A stretch of DNA of 64,000 nt from Chryseobacterium sp. YIM B08800. GTDB lineage: Bacteria > Bacteroidota > Bacteroidia > Flavobacteriales > Weeksellaceae. The notes under the pieces are model-generated. The model made no database searches and was not told where the DNA came from. It saw only the letters and a program-made list of their open reading frames with translations. Of the stretch, positions 1 to 9,708 are shown in pieces (within the stretch, counting starts at the first letter, position 1; each line of letters opens with the position of its first letter). Location of the stretch: positions 124,001 to 188,000 of the forward strand of contig NZ_JAPDKN010000014.1 of NCBI RefSeq assembly GCF_026163565.1, in the 5' to 3' direction. The position numbers and the translations under genes are program-made.

Positions 1-1002
1 GGGAAAATCGGAGCTTTAGGACCTTACATCCCTGAAGAATACGGTGGTTCTGGCCTTGATCAGATTTCTTACGGTTTAATTATGCAGGAATTGGAAAGAG
101 GAGATTCTGCAGTGCGTTCTGCGGCATCTGTACAAAGTTCTTTGGTAATGTTTCCGATTAATGAATTCGGTTCTGAAGAACAAAAAAGAAAATACTTACC
201 AAAGCTAGCTTCCGGTGAAATGATCGGATCTTTCGGTCTTACTGAGCCGAATCACGGTTCAGATCCAAGTTCTATGGAAACTTATTTTAAAGATATGGGA
301 GATCATTATCTTTTAAATGGTGCCAAAATGTGGATTACCAATTCTCCGTTATGCGACATTGCGGTTGTTTGGGCTAAAAATGAAGAAGGAAAAGTACAGG
401 GATTAATCGTTGAAAGAGGAATGGAAGGTTTTACCACTCCCGAAACTCACAATAAATGGAGCTTAAGAGCTTCTAAAACAGGCGAATTAGTATTTAATGA
501 TGTGAAAGTTCCGAAAGAAAACTTATTGCCAAATGTTACAGGATTAAAAGGACCTTTGTCTTGTCTAAATTCTGCGAGATACGGAATTTCTTGGGGCGTG
601 ATTGGTGCAGCAATCGACTGTTATTGTACTGCTGTTCAGTATTCTAAAGAAAGAAAACAGTTTGGTAAACCAATTGGTTCTTACCAATTACAACAGAAAA
701 AATTAGCTGAATTTTTAACGGAAATCACAAAAGCTCAGCTACTTTGTTTACAATTAGGCAACTTGAAAAACGATCATAAAGCAAGTCCGGCTCAGATTTC
801 TATGGCAAAAAGAAATAATGTAAAAATGGCGATTGATATTGCAAGAGAATCACGACAAATTCTTGGTGGAATGGGAATTATGGGCGAATTCCCGATGATG
901 CGTCACGCTGCCAATTTAGAATCGGTAATTACTTACGAAGGAACACACGATGTTCACTTGTTGATCACAGGTCTTGATATTACAGGAATTAACGCTTTTT
1001 AG
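1..1002 (+). CDS. Acyl-CoA dehydrogenase, glutaryl-CoA dehydrogenase type (5' end outside window)
   Basis: This FAD-dependent enzyme probably oxidises and decarboxylates glutaryl-CoA to crotonyl-CoA in lysine/tryptophan breakdown. The reading frame is open from base 1, so the N-terminus is missing. The visible part has the GCDH-like stretch RGDSAVRSAASVQSSLVM, which carries the substrate-binding Arg, then the FAD-site segment GSFGLTEPNHGSDP. Near the C-terminus, YEGTHDVHLLI carries the catalytic Glu. These signatures favour glutaryl-CoA dehydrogenase over short- or medium-chain acyl-CoA dehydrogenases. It ends 20 bp before a strong hairpin terminator. The family is certain; substrate specificity is inferred from motif similarity. 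Confidence 0.88.
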   Translation, partial: GKIGALGPYIPEEYGGSGLDQISYGLIMQELERGDSAVRSAASVQSSLVMFPINEFGSEEQKRKYLPKLASGEMIGSFGLTEPNHGSDPSSMETYFKDMGDHYLLNGAKMWITNSPLCDIAVVWAKNEEGKVQGLIVERGMEGFTTPETHNKWSLRASKTGELVFNDVKVPKENLLPNVTGLKGPLSCLNSARYGISWGVIGAAIDCYCTAVQYSKERKQFGKPIGSYQLQQKKLAEFLTEITKAQLLCLQLGNLKNDHKASPAQISMAKRNNVKMAIDIARESRQILGGMGIMGEFPMMRHAANLESVITYEGTHDVHLLITGLDITGINAF

Positions 1003-1021
1003 GCTAAAATAATATCTTCTC

Positions 1022-1058
1022 AAACCTAACAGGTTTTAAAAACCTGTTAGGTTTATTA
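1022..1058. terminator. Perfect inverted repeat terminator (16-bp arms)
   Basis: Arms at 1022-1037 and 1039-1054 are perfect reverse complements (AAACCTAACAGGTTTT and its partner) with a one-base loop. It lies between the convergent acyl-CoA dehydrogenase and nuclease genes, so it can end transcripts from both sides. Confidence 0.8.
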
Positions 1059-1100
1059 TTGATTGAAAATTAATTTCCAGTATTATTATTTCCAATCAAG

Positions 1101-3800
1101 CTAATAATTATAATTCTTAACATTTTCTAGGAAACTTATTTCAGGATTCAGAATTTCATGTATTAAATTTTGAATAGAAACCATTGCATCATCAAGACTT
1201 CCCTGAGCAAATTCCAACGAAACTACTCCTTTTTTAGCGTCCGCAAAACTCCAAATCCCAGTTTCTATGGGAAATCCCCAAAATTCAGGTAAACTTTGAA
1301 TTACATATTGATATAAACAAAGCTGCATTGCCTGTTTTCTGTCACTGCTTTGGAAATAATCTGACTTGTTTAATTCATCAATCTTTACGGTAAGATTTTT
1401 GGTTTTTGCTGTTTTATAATCGATAATTCTAACCGTTCCGTTTAATCGGTCAATCCGGTCAATGAAACCAAAGAAAGAAACCTTGTCAGATTTGTCTTCA
1501 TTCAGATAAAAATCTACGCCTTCAAACCTTCTTTCAATATCAATTATTTCTAAAGAATTACCCGCTTTTATCAATTCTAAATCATGGTTTAGAATATTCT
1601 CAATTACTTTTTTAGCAATGGCTTTATGGATGTAATTCATCCCTTTATTGTAAAATTCAGGCTGATGTTTTAGCTTCTCAATTGCAATATTTATAAATTC
1701 ATCTATTCGTTTAATTGAATTTTGTAAGTCATTTAATTTTAAAACTTTACCTTTTAATACTTCATAAACTTCTTGAAGTGTGTAATGAACTAAATTCCCG
1801 TAATTTCTAATCGATAATTCTTCTTCAATTTCATCTGCTTCAGAGGTATTTAAAATCTTTGAAAGATAAAAATCAATCGGATTATAGAGGTAACTTGTCA
1901 AATGCGATGCCGACACTTTTTCTTTCCATTTTAAAAGTTGTTGCTGAACAATATCCGTTTTAAAAATTTCGATGGGCTGACTTAAAATAGGTTCTGAAGA
2001 ATTCTCAACAATAACATGCTCAATGTGATGAGAACTTTCCATTTCGATCTGAGTAATAAATCTGCTCTTTTCTCCCGTATTTACACCAGAACTTAAAGCA
2101 TTGAAAAGCAAATGTACATTTTGTGCATCTTGTATTAAACGGTAAAAGTGATACGCATAAATGCTATCGTTTTCAAGGAAAGTATGTAAGTCAAAATATC
2201 TTCTTATATCGAAAGGAATGTAAGTGTTTTGCGAGTTTCCAAGCGGTAATTTGCCTTCATTAACTGATAATAGAATTACATTTTCAAAATTTAAAAGACG
2301 GGTTTCCAAAAGTCCCATTACCTGAAGTCCTTTCAATGGTTCGCCCTGAAAATCGATGCTTTCTGAATTAATATGCTGATTAATCAGAATTTCAAGTGTT
2401 TCTATATTAATTCTAAAACCATAAGGTGTAATCTGGTTTTTAATAATTCTAAATGCATTTTCAAAATGAGAAACGTTTTCATATTGAATATCATCCAGTT
2501 TTAACCATTTAATCTTTTTGCAAAATGCTATAAGATCATCTAAAAACTGATAAACAGAATTTGATTTCTGAAGCAAATTAAAATACGAAAGATTGCCCAA
2601 AAGCTCAGTCAAAAGCTTCTGAGAAATATAGACGATGTTTCTTTCTTCAATTTTAGACTTAAAATTATTGATAATATTTTCGTCATCATCAGATTTCGGA
2701 AGTTCTTCAAGAATTGGATAAACATCACGATAATAATATGAAGATTTGCTTTTTTCAAGCTGTTTTTGGAGATAAAAAAGCTGTTTTACGGCATTCGAAA
2801 AAGAAAGGTTTTTCAGCGGAAAACCCATCGTAATATTGAGATTTTCAACTTCATGCATTACATCAAGACTTGCTGGAAGAAGGTTTTCATCAAGTAAAAC
2901 AACCGCCGTATTCGTAAATGTTTTGTTATTAATATTTTTAAATAATTCAGGTAAAATTTTGGTTTGCGTTACATTACCTGAAACTTCGTAGACTTTAATG
3001 TTTTTAGGCTGGTTAAAATCATCTTCAATCCAATTGAAAGCTCGGTTATCATCAAATTCTTTCCACATTTTATGATTTCTGAGAAACTTTCCGGCCTCTT
3101 GTCTTTCGTCATCAAAATAATATTTATCTCCCTGAAAAAAACACTGCGCTTTGTTCCATTGTAAAAGACCTCTCACCAGTTTTTCTTCAACCGGAGTGAA
3201 TGCATTAAAGCCACAAAAAACAAAATTTTCGGTATTGTTTTTTGCAAACTCTCCTATTTTTGCTTTGGCAGATTCGTGAATCATTCCCGGAGTTGCCCAG
3301 TTTTTTTCTTTTAATTTTTCCTTTAAAACAGGAAGAAAGATATTCATATTACGCCAAAAATTCAGGAATTTTTTTCGTGGAACTTCATCGTCGTCACCCA
3401 AATCCTGCGCCCATTCTTTAATACGTTCTTCATCAAACATATATTGTAAAACGGCTTCATCAGAATCTGAAAATTTTAAAATATCGTCCCAATCTTTCTG
3501 AAGCGTAGGAAACCATTTTAAAAATTCAGAAAAATCGTCGTTTGGAATAAGATTTAAACCTTTATAAACATCAAATGCAAAAAGCCACAGAGAAATCCCC
3601 TGAATCGTCTGTTGATCTACAATATTGATGATCAGTTCTTCAATCGTATAAAAATTGGGAAGAAATCCTGAGTAATTATTTTCTTCTAAAATCTGACGTA
3701 TAAAAACAATGGGTCTTTTACCGGGAAGAACAATGTTAAATTGCGATAAATCAGTGTTTTGAATTAATAATTCATCGATAATTTTGTTTAGAAATTTCAA
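1101..3800 (-). CDS. PD-(D/E)XK nuclease family protein, AddB-like
   Basis: This 899-aa protein resembles the AddB/RexB-type subunit of Bacteroidota double-strand-break processing enzymes: an inactivated helicase-like body followed by a C-terminal RecB-type nuclease. From about residue 635 comes the nuclease domain (SASHLTSYLYNPIDFYLSKI). It holds the helix NYGNLVHYTLQEVYE and the catalytic core FIDRIDR...IIDYKTAK near residues 775-797, where Asp and Lys bind metal. The N-terminal GKRPIVFIRQ resembles an altered Walker region. No AddA/UvrD helicase lies beside it. The start overlaps the end of the DUF922 gene by 4 bp (ATGA), which implies translational coupling. Role in DNA repair is inferred from the family. 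Confidence 0.82.
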   Translation of the reverse strand: MKFLNKIIDELLIQNTDLSQFNIVLPGKRPIVFIRQILEENNYSGFLPNFYTIEELIINIVDQQTIQGISLWLFAFDVYKGLNLIPNDDFSEFLKWFPTLQKDWDDILKFSDSDEAVLQYMFDEERIKEWAQDLGDDDEVPRKKFLNFWRNMNIFLPVLKEKLKEKNWATPGMIHESAKAKIGEFAKNNTENFVFCGFNAFTPVEEKLVRGLLQWNKAQCFFQGDKYYFDDERQEAGKFLRNHKMWKEFDDNRAFNWIEDDFNQPKNIKVYEVSGNVTQTKILPELFKNINNKTFTNTAVVLLDENLLPASLDVMHEVENLNITMGFPLKNLSFSNAVKQLFYLQKQLEKSKSSYYYRDVYPILEELPKSDDDENIINNFKSKIEERNIVYISQKLLTELLGNLSYFNLLQKSNSVYQFLDDLIAFCKKIKWLKLDDIQYENVSHFENAFRIIKNQITPYGFRINIETLEILINQHINSESIDFQGEPLKGLQVMGLLETRLLNFENVILLSVNEGKLPLGNSQNTYIPFDIRRYFDLHTFLENDSIYAYHFYRLIQDAQNVHLLFNALSSGVNTGEKSRFITQIEMESSHHIEHVIVENSSEPILSQPIEIFKTDIVQQQLLKWKEKVSASHLTSYLYNPIDFYLSKILNTSEADEIEEELSIRNYGNLVHYTLQEVYEVLKGKVLKLNDLQNSIKRIDEFINIAIEKLKHQPEFYNKGMNYIHKAIAKKVIENILNHDLELIKAGNSLEIIDIERRFEGVDFYLNEDKSDKVSFFGFIDRIDRLNGTVRIIDYKTAKTKNLTVKIDELNKSDYFQSSDRKQAMQLCLYQYVIQSLPEFWGFPIETGIWSFADAKKGVVSLEFAQGSLDDAMVSIQNLIHEILNPEISFLENVKNYNY

Positions 3801-4333
3801 ATTTTCTGATAGTTTTTTAGTTTTTCGAGTTCTTCACTAATTAAAATATTATATTCTGCCTGCTTTTCTTTATTCATACCATGTTCGGTTACACGATCAT
3901 AGTCAGCCTGAAAGCTTTTGTAATCAGAAGAAATTTTAGCATAAATTGTTTTGAAAAACTTATTGTAATCGGCTGTGGTTTTTATTTTTTCTGAAACTTC
4001 TTTTCTAAGTTTTCTGGCGTGAATTTCTGCAATATCAAAGTGTTTCTGCTCATGAAGCAATACATGATCATTGATCCTTTTAGGGTCTTTCCATGATTTA
4101 TTTTCATTAAAAACCGTCTGAATATTTATTTTCACAGGAACTTTGGGATCGCTCGATGTAGTTGCCGAAAACTCCCAACCGCAATGAGTATAAGCTACAA
4201 CCGTTGCACCACCCAGATTATTGGTTTTGCTCTTAAAATTATCCCAAACCAGTTTCTGATTTTCGCTCCAGTTGATATTCTGAGCCGATACAACGTTGAA
4301 AATCAATAAAAAAACGATTAAAAAACACTTCAT
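3797..4333 (-). CDS. DUF922-type secreted metallopeptidase-like protein
   Basis: This 178-aa protein has an N-terminal signal peptide ending near FNVVSAQ, so it is probably periplasmic. Residues 94-100 read HEQKHFD, an HExxH-like helix with a following Asp, the signature of DUF922, a proposed zinc-dependent protease family. The rest is charged and helical. Its start shares one base with the stop of the lipoprotein gene upstream (TAATG), and its end overlaps the nuclease gene by 4 bp, so the three are probably one operon. Catalytic activity is not shown and the substrate is unknown. Confidence 0.75.
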   Translation of the reverse strand: MKCFLIVFLLIFNVVSAQNINWSENQKLVWDNFKSKTNNLGGATVVAYTHCGWEFSATTSSDPKVPVKINIQTVFNENKSWKDPKRINDHVLLHEQKHFDIAEIHARKLRKEVSEKIKTTADYNKFFKTIYAKISSDYKSFQADYDRVTEHGMNKEKQAEYNILISEELEKLKNYQKI

Positions 4334-4740
4334 TATTCCACTACAATTGTTTTCGTAATCCAGTTATTATTGCCATTCCAGAATTTGAATGTATAATTTC
4401 CTTTTTTCTGCGGGCTAAAATTAATCTGGCTTGCCGATTTATGTTTTGCCTGAGTACAATTACCACTTGTAAAATACTGATAAGCAGTAATGTCTCTATC
4501 AAATTCTCCGGTATGAATATAGTCGTATCCGTAAAACCCTTGACATCCTGTATCGTACGTTGAATACGTTCGAATACTCTGAACCGAAAATACGCTCATC
4601 GTATCATTCACAATTTTTACACTGTCGATCTTTACTTTATCTACAGATTCTATCGTTTGATAATCATCATCATCTTTACAGGAAGTAAAAAAAAGACCTA
4701 AAACTGCCGCAGCAAAACTTATTTTCAATAGAGATTTCAT
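4333..4740 (-). CDS. Small lipoprotein of unknown function
   Basis: I chose the ATG at 4740 because it gives a clean lipoprotein signal (MKSLLKISFAAAVLGLFFTS followed by Cys and an acidic DDDD stretch). The longer open frame runs back into rsmG. The mature 115 or so residues contain a CxxxxxY-rich middle (TGCQGFYGYDYIHTGEF) and end in a beta-rich segment, NYTFKFWNGNNNWITKTIVVE being the tail region. No domain is recognised. The Cys-acidic N-terminus suggests surface or outer-membrane lipoprotein export, as is common in Bacteroidota. It is probably the first gene of the lipoprotein-DUF922-nuclease operon. Confidence 0.7.
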   Translation of the reverse strand: MKSLLKISFAAAVLGLFFTSCKDDDDYQTIESVDKVKIDSVKIVNDTMSVFSVQSIRTYSTYDTGCQGFYGYDYIHTGEFDRDITAYQYFTSGNCTQAKHKSASQINFSPQKKGNYTFKFWNGNNNWITKTIVVE

Positions 4741-4801
4741 GACATCGGATTTGATGGTTTGGAAGTATAAATTTAACGAAATAAATTCCAAAAATATTAT
4801 C

Positions 4802-5437
4802 TTATGAATTAAAATTACCTTTTGAAAGATAAACCACTTTTTTAGTATCGAAAAACTCTTCATCAAAATAGTTTTTAAGACTGAAAAGTTCACATTTTAG
4901 TCCTGCGAGTTCTTCGGCTAGATCTCCGCCTTTTAGATATAAAACGCCGTTATGTTTTGCATTGAACTGTTCTTTTTCAAATTTCCCTTTCAGCCATCTT
5001 AAAAATTCAGGCATCTGAGTAACGGCGCGACTTACCACAAAATGGAATTTTTCTTTTACTTTTTCTGCTCTTCCATGAATGGCAGTAAGATTTGACAAAC
5101 CTATTCCTTCCGCAACAGCATTTACCACCGTGATTTTTTTACCGATTGAATCAATTAAAGTAAACTGAGTTTCAGGAAACAAAATTGCCAAAGGAATTCC
5201 TGGAAAACCACCACCTGTTCCAACGTCTAAAACTTTTGTTCCGGGAGCGAATTCCATAATTTTTGCGATACCTAAAGAATGCAGAATGTGCTTCTCGTAA
5301 AGAGATTCCATATCTTTTCGGGAAATAACGTTGATTTTTTCGTTCCATTCTCCATACAGATTTTCGAGCTTTGTAAACTGCTCAATTTGTTTTTCTGTAA
5401 GATCCGGAAAGTATTTTTGAATGATTGCTATCGACAT
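4802..5437 (-). CDS. rsmG: 16S rRNA (guanine-527-N7)-methyltransferase RsmG
   Basis: This 211-aa cytoplasmic enzyme methylates G527 of 16S rRNA using S-adenosylmethionine. The SAM-binding loop is VLDVGTGGGFPGIPLAI around residues 69-85, and the family signature FVVSRAVTQMPEFLRW follows later. I used the ATG at 5437 (MSIAIIQKYFPD); a TTG 21 bp upstream only adds an unlikely extension. Length and motif order match the family. It is divergent from the aminotransferase at 5530, and the lipoprotein gene starts 61 bp downstream. Confidence 0.93.
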   Translation of the reverse strand: MSIAIIQKYFPDLTEKQIEQFTKLENLYGEWNEKINVISRKDMESLYEKHILHSLGIAKIMEFAPGTKVLDVGTGGGFPGIPLAILFPETQFTLIDSIGKKITVVNAVAEGIGLSNLTAIHGRAEKVKEKFHFVVSRAVTQMPEFLRWLKGKFEKEQFNAKHNGVLYLKGGDLAEELAGLKCELFSLKNYFDEEFFDTKKVVYLSKGNFNS

Positions 5438-5500
5438 AAAAGTAATTCTAAAGGGCAAAAATAAGTTTTATTAACAGTTTATTCAAATTAAGTTTTTATA

Positions 5501-5508
5501 TATATTTG
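5501..5508 (+). promoter_or_regulatory. Bacteroidota -7 promoter element for the aminotransferase operon
   Basis: TATATTTG matches TAnnTTTG and sits 21 bp before the ATG at 5530. No clear -33 TTG is seen at the expected distance, so this rests on the -7 element alone. Confidence 0.5.
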
Positions 5509-5529
5509 TTAAAAAGACAAAAAGAATAC

Positions 5530-6723
5530 ATGAATAAACTTTCAGACAGAGTAAACAGGTTGGGTTACTCGCAGACATTCGTCATGTCAAACAAAGCTAG
5601 AGAAATGAAAGCCAACGGAATAGATGTGATTTCTTTAACATTAGGCGAACCGGATTTCGACGTTCCCGATAATATCAAAGAAGCTGCTTTTACAGCAATC
5701 AATGAAAATTACAGCCACTACTCTCCTGTTCCGGGATTTTTAGAACTTCGTCAGGCGATTTCTGAAAAATTAAAAAGAGACAATCAACTCGATTATAAAC
5801 CGACACAAATCTGTGTTTCAAACGGAGCTAAACAAGCAATTATTAATGTTTTAGCAGCGATTATCAATGATGGAGATGAAGTAATTCTTCCTACTCCTTT
5901 CTGGGTAAGCTATGATGAAATGGTAAAAATGATGGGCGGAAATTCTGTAATGCTTCCTACTTCTTACGTTACCGATTTTAAAATCACAGCAGAACAGCTT
6001 GAAGAAGCGATTAATGAAAAAACAAAAGCTATTCTTTTTAGCTCGCCTTGTAACCCTTCAGGTGGATATTATACCTATGATGAATTGAAATCTTTAGCGA
6101 AAGTGATTGCTAAGTATCCTCATGTAACGGTAATTTCCGATGAAATCTACGAATACATCAATTACGAAACTAAAACGACATCTATCGCCCAGTTTCCTGA
6201 AGTTTATGAGCAAACCGCTGTTATCAACGGAATGTCTAAAGCTTTTGCAATGACAGGTTGGAGAATCGGTTATTCCGCTTGTCCGGAATGGTTGGCAAAA
6301 GCTTGTGAAAAAATTCAGGGACAAATGACGAGCGGAGCGAATACTGTTGCTCAGAGAGCTTCAATTGTTGCTTTAAAAACCGATCCGTCTGAATATAAAT
6401 ACATGATTGATGCATTTAAGGAAAGAAGAAATCTGGTTTTTGATCTAATGAAAGAAATTCCAGGTTTTAAGGTACTTTTACCAAAAGCTGCTTTTTACTT
6501 TTATCCTGATATTTCTCACTATATCGGAAAAACATTAGACGGAACTGAAATAAAAGATGCTGATGATTTTGCAATGTTTATTTTAGAAAACGCTCATGTA
6601 GGCTGTGTTGGCGGAGTTTCATTCGGAAGTCCGGAATGTATCAGATTCTCTTATGCAGCCTCTGAAGAAGATTTAAGAGAAGCGATGAAAAGAATAAAAG
6701 AATTATTAGAAAAATTTAATTAA
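5530..6723 (+). CDS. Pyridoxal-phosphate aminotransferase, aspartate aminotransferase type I
   Basis: This 397-aa fold-type I enzyme transfers amino groups between aspartate (or a similar amino acid) and 2-oxoglutarate. The PLP lysine is Lys237 in NGMSKAFAMTGWRIGY, whose Arg is the phosphate-binding residue. Other family marks are SLTLGEPDFDVP near the N-terminus, SNGAKQAI for cofactor phosphate contact, SPCNPSGGYY, and VISDEIYEYI. I chose the ATG at 5530 (MNKLSDRVNRLGYSQTF) over a TTG 24 bp upstream because it matches the usual family start. The M16 peptidase gene begins 8 bp after the stop, so they may be co-transcribed. Confidence 0.9.
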   Translation: MNKLSDRVNRLGYSQTFVMSNKAREMKANGIDVISLTLGEPDFDVPDNIKEAAFTAINENYSHYSPVPGFLELRQAISEKLKRDNQLDYKPTQICVSNGAKQAIINVLAAIINDGDEVILPTPFWVSYDEMVKMMGGNSVMLPTSYVTDFKITAEQLEEAINEKTKAILFSSPCNPSGGYYTYDELKSLAKVIAKYPHVTVISDEIYEYINYETKTTSIAQFPEVYEQTAVINGMSKAFAMTGWRIGYSACPEWLAKACEKIQGQMTSGANTVAQRASIVALKTDPSEYKYMIDAFKERRNLVFDLMKEIPGFKVLLPKAAFYFYPDISHYIGKTLDGTEIKDADDFAMFILENAHVGCVGGVSFGSPECIRFSYAASEEDLREAMKRIKELLEKFN

Positions 6724-6731
6724 AAACAACC

Positions 6732-9671
6732 ATGAATCTATTTAAAAAATTAACGATTGTAACCAGTATTGCTGCAGCAAGCTTTTGTGGATATGCTCAA
6801 GCTCAGGATTTTCAGTGGAAAGAAGCCAAATCAAATGGTTACACGTATAAATATGTAACCAACGATCCTACTTCTGCAAGATATTATAAGCTTAAAAACG
6901 GACTTACTGTAATTTTAAGTGCGACCAATAAAGAACCAAGAATCCAAACTTATATTGCTACAAAAGCAGGGAGTAAAACCGATCCGTCAACTCACACTGG
7001 TCTTGCGCATTATCTGGAACACATGCTCTTCAAAGGAACAGATAAGTTTGGTTCAAAAGATTGGGCAAAAGAAAAACCTCTTTTAGACAAAGTTGATGCT
7101 CTTTACGAAAAGTACAATCAGACAAAAGACGAAGCCAAAAGAAAAGAAATTTATAAAGAAATAGATAAAGTTTCGGGTGAAGCTGCCAACTACGCTATTG
7201 CCAATGAATACGATAAAATGATGGCAGGAATGGGTGCAGATGGAACCAATGCATTTACTTCTTTCGAGCAAACTGTTTATGTAGAAGATATTCCTGCAAA
7301 TGCAGTTGATAAATTTTTGGCTGTGCAGTCAGAACGTTTCAGAGCACCTGTTTTAAGACTTTTCCATACAGAACTTGAAGCCGTTTATGAAGAGAAAAAC
7401 AGAAGTTTGGATGATGATACCGATAAAGTTTACGATAAAATGTTTGAGACTTTGTTTCCGAATAACAACTATGGTAAACAGACCACCATCGGAACCATTG
7501 AGCATTTGAAAAACCCTTCTTTAAAAGCAATTAGAGAATATTACAACAATTATTATGTTCCCAATAATATGGGAGTGATTATGTCGGGAGATTTTAATCC
7601 TGATGAAATGATTGCTAAAATCGATAAGGCTTTTTCTTACATGAAGTCTAAAGCTATTCCAAGCTACGTTGTCGGACAAGAAAAGCCAATTGCATCACCC
7701 ATTGTAAAAGAAGTTGTAGGCCCAAATCCCGAAAGTGTAATGATGGGATTCAGATTTCCGGGAGCAACGACCAAAGACGCAAGGCTTTTGACTTTAATTG
7801 GAAATATGCTGACCAACGGACAAGCCGGATTAATTGACCTGGATCTTGTAAAAAAGCAAAAACTTTTGGCAGCTTATGCATTTCCGTATGTTTTAAAAGA
7901 TTATTCGGTGTTGCTTTTACAAGGCAGACCAACTGAAGGTCAGTCTTTGGACGAAGTGAGAAATCTTCTTCTTCAGGAAATTGAAAAACTTAGAAAAGGT
8001 GAATTTTCAGATGATTTAATTCCGTCTATTGTTAATAACGAGAAGAAAAACATCATTCAGAAAGACGAAAAATATTCTTCCAGAGCAAGTATCTTAATGG
8101 ATGAATTTACATCTGATATTGATCACAAAGCTTCATTAGAATATTTAGAGGAAATATCTAAGCTTACGAAAAAAGATATTATGGATTTTGCATCTAAATA
8201 TCTTCAGAATAACAATTACGTTGCGATCTACAAGAAGAAAGGCGAAGATAAAAGCATTGTAAAAGTAGATAAGCCAACTATTACACCGGTTTCGGTAAAC
8301 AGAGAAGACCAGTCTCCGTTTCTTAAGAAAATCGATGCGATCCCGGAAAACAATATTTCTCCGGTTTGGTTAAATTTCGACAAAGATATTGCAAAAAGCA
8401 AAGTAAAAAGCGTTGATATTCTTTCTGTAAAAAACACAGATAATGATCTTTTCAGAATGTATTATTATTTCGATTCAGGTAAATGGAATAATAAAATGCT
8501 TCCGCTAGCTGCAGAATATTTAGAATATTTAGGAACAAAAAATAAGTCTTCTGAAGCAATCAGTAAAGAATTTTACAAACTGGCTTCAAGCTTTAGGATA
8601 AGCGCAGGAAACGAAGAAACGTATGTAATATTAGAAGGTTTAAATGAAAACTTTGATAAGACTGCAGATTTATTTGAGGATCTAATTAAAAACTGTGTAG
8701 CAGACCAAAAAGCTTTAGATTCTTACAAAGCAAGACTGAAAAAAGCCAGAGCCAACGCAAAACAAAATAAAGGAACAATTATGAGCGGACTAAGAAGCTA
8801 TGCTCAATACGGTCCTCAAAATCCGTTCAATAATGTTTTAACTGATGCAGAATTGGATGCCTTAAAAGCGGAAGATTTGGTGAATGTTCTTCATGATTTG
8901 TTTAATTTTAAACATAAAATTCTTCACTACGGACCAAAATCTGCTAACGAAGTTTCATCTTCTTTAACCCTGATTCATAAAGTTCCGGCAACATTGAAAG
9001 AAATGCCGAAATCTAAAACCTTTACTCAGGTTCCGACGGATAAAAATAAAGTTTTGTTTGCCAATTATGATATGGTACAGGCTGAAGTATTCTGGGTAAG
9101 AAATGCAGATAATTACAACCCAAATCTTAACCCTACAATAAGTTTGTTTAACAATTATTTTGGTGGCGGAATGGGTTCTATCGTTTTCCAGACCATCAGA
9201 GAATCTAAAGCTTTGGCGTATTCTACTTATTCGTATTTTGCCCAACCTAGTAAAAAAGATGACAAAAATATGATTATGGCTTATGTAGGAACTCAGGCTG
9301 ACAAACTGAATGAATCTACCACAGCGATGAACGAACTTTTAACAGCTCTTCCAAAATCTGATCAGTTATTTGAAACTGCAAAAAGCGGATTAAGAAAAAC
9401 GATCGCTGCAGAAAGAATTACCCAAGATGGAATTATTTTCTCTTATTTATCAGCTCAAAAATTGGGTCTTGATTATGACAGAAGGAAAAATGTGTATGAA
9501 CAATCTCCGAAACTAAATTTTGCAGACATCAATACCTTCCATGATTCTGAAATGAAAGGGAAAAATTACACTTACTGTCTTGTCGCTGCACAAGATAAAG
9601 TGAAAGATGAAGATTTACAGAAATTGGGTGAGCTTAAAAAATTAAGTCTTACTGAAATATTCGGTTATTAA
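6732..9671 (+). CDS. M16 family zinc metallopeptidase (two-domain, exported)
   Basis: This 979-aa protein has a signal peptide ending around CGYAQAQ and two M16 halves, as in pitrilysin-like periplasmic peptidases. The inverted zinc motif HYLEH is at residues 93-97 (H93, E96 and H97), and the third ligand probably lies in the downstream segment FHTELEAVYEEKNRS. The C-terminal half keeps the fold but lacks an HxxEH, as expected for the inactive domain. It probably degrades peptides in the periplasm. It follows the aminotransferase gene by 8 bp and ends at a hairpin terminator. Confidence 0.9.
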   Translation: MNLFKKLTIVTSIAAASFCGYAQAQDFQWKEAKSNGYTYKYVTNDPTSARYYKLKNGLTVILSATNKEPRIQTYIATKAGSKTDPSTHTGLAHYLEHMLFKGTDKFGSKDWAKEKPLLDKVDALYEKYNQTKDEAKRKEIYKEIDKVSGEAANYAIANEYDKMMAGMGADGTNAFTSFEQTVYVEDIPANAVDKFLAVQSERFRAPVLRLFHTELEAVYEEKNRSLDDDTDKVYDKMFETLFPNNNYGKQTTIGTIEHLKNPSLKAIREYYNNYYVPNNMGVIMSGDFNPDEMIAKIDKAFSYMKSKAIPSYVVGQEKPIASPIVKEVVGPNPESVMMGFRFPGATTKDARLLTLIGNMLTNGQAGLIDLDLVKKQKLLAAYAFPYVLKDYSVLLLQGRPTEGQSLDEVRNLLLQEIEKLRKGEFSDDLIPSIVNNEKKNIIQKDEKYSSRASILMDEFTSDIDHKASLEYLEEISKLTKKDIMDFASKYLQNNNYVAIYKKKGEDKSIVKVDKPTITPVSVNREDQSPFLKKIDAIPENNISPVWLNFDKDIAKSKVKSVDILSVKNTDNDLFRMYYYFDSGKWNNKMLPLAAEYLEYLGTKNKSSEAISKEFYKLASSFRISAGNEETYVILEGLNENFDKTADLFEDLIKNCVADQKALDSYKARLKKARANAKQNKGTIMSGLRSYAQYGPQNPFNNVLTDAELDALKAEDLVNVLHDLFNFKHKILHYGPKSANEVSSSLTLIHKVPATLKEMPKSKTFTQVPTDKNKVLFANYDMVQAEVFWVRNADNYNPNLNPTISLFNNYFGGGMGSIVFQTIRESKALAYSTYSYFAQPSKKDDKNMIMAYVGTQADKLNESTTAMNELLTALPKSDQLFETAKSGLRKTIAAERITQDGIIFSYLSAQKLGLDYDRRKNVYEQSPKLNFADINTFHDSEMKGKNYTYCLVAAQDKVKDEDLQKLGELKKLSLTEIFGY

Positions 9672-9680
9672 AAACCAGAA

Positions 9681-9708
9681 AGAGCTTCGAAAGAGGCTCT
9701 TTTTTTAT
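9681..9708 (+). terminator. Rho-independent terminator after M16 peptidase
   Basis: A short hairpin pairs AGAGC with GCTCT and is followed by a run of seven T. It separates the peptidase gene from the convergent thioredoxin gene, whose stop lies next to it. Confidence 0.7.

Noticed and set aside
4741..4893. N-terminal extension of the lipoprotein gene into rsmG
   Set aside because: It overlaps rsmG and hides a clear lipoprotein signal starting at 4740.
7083..9245. Antisense open frames inside the M16 peptidase gene
   Set aside because: They mirror a strongly supported gene and have no independent features.
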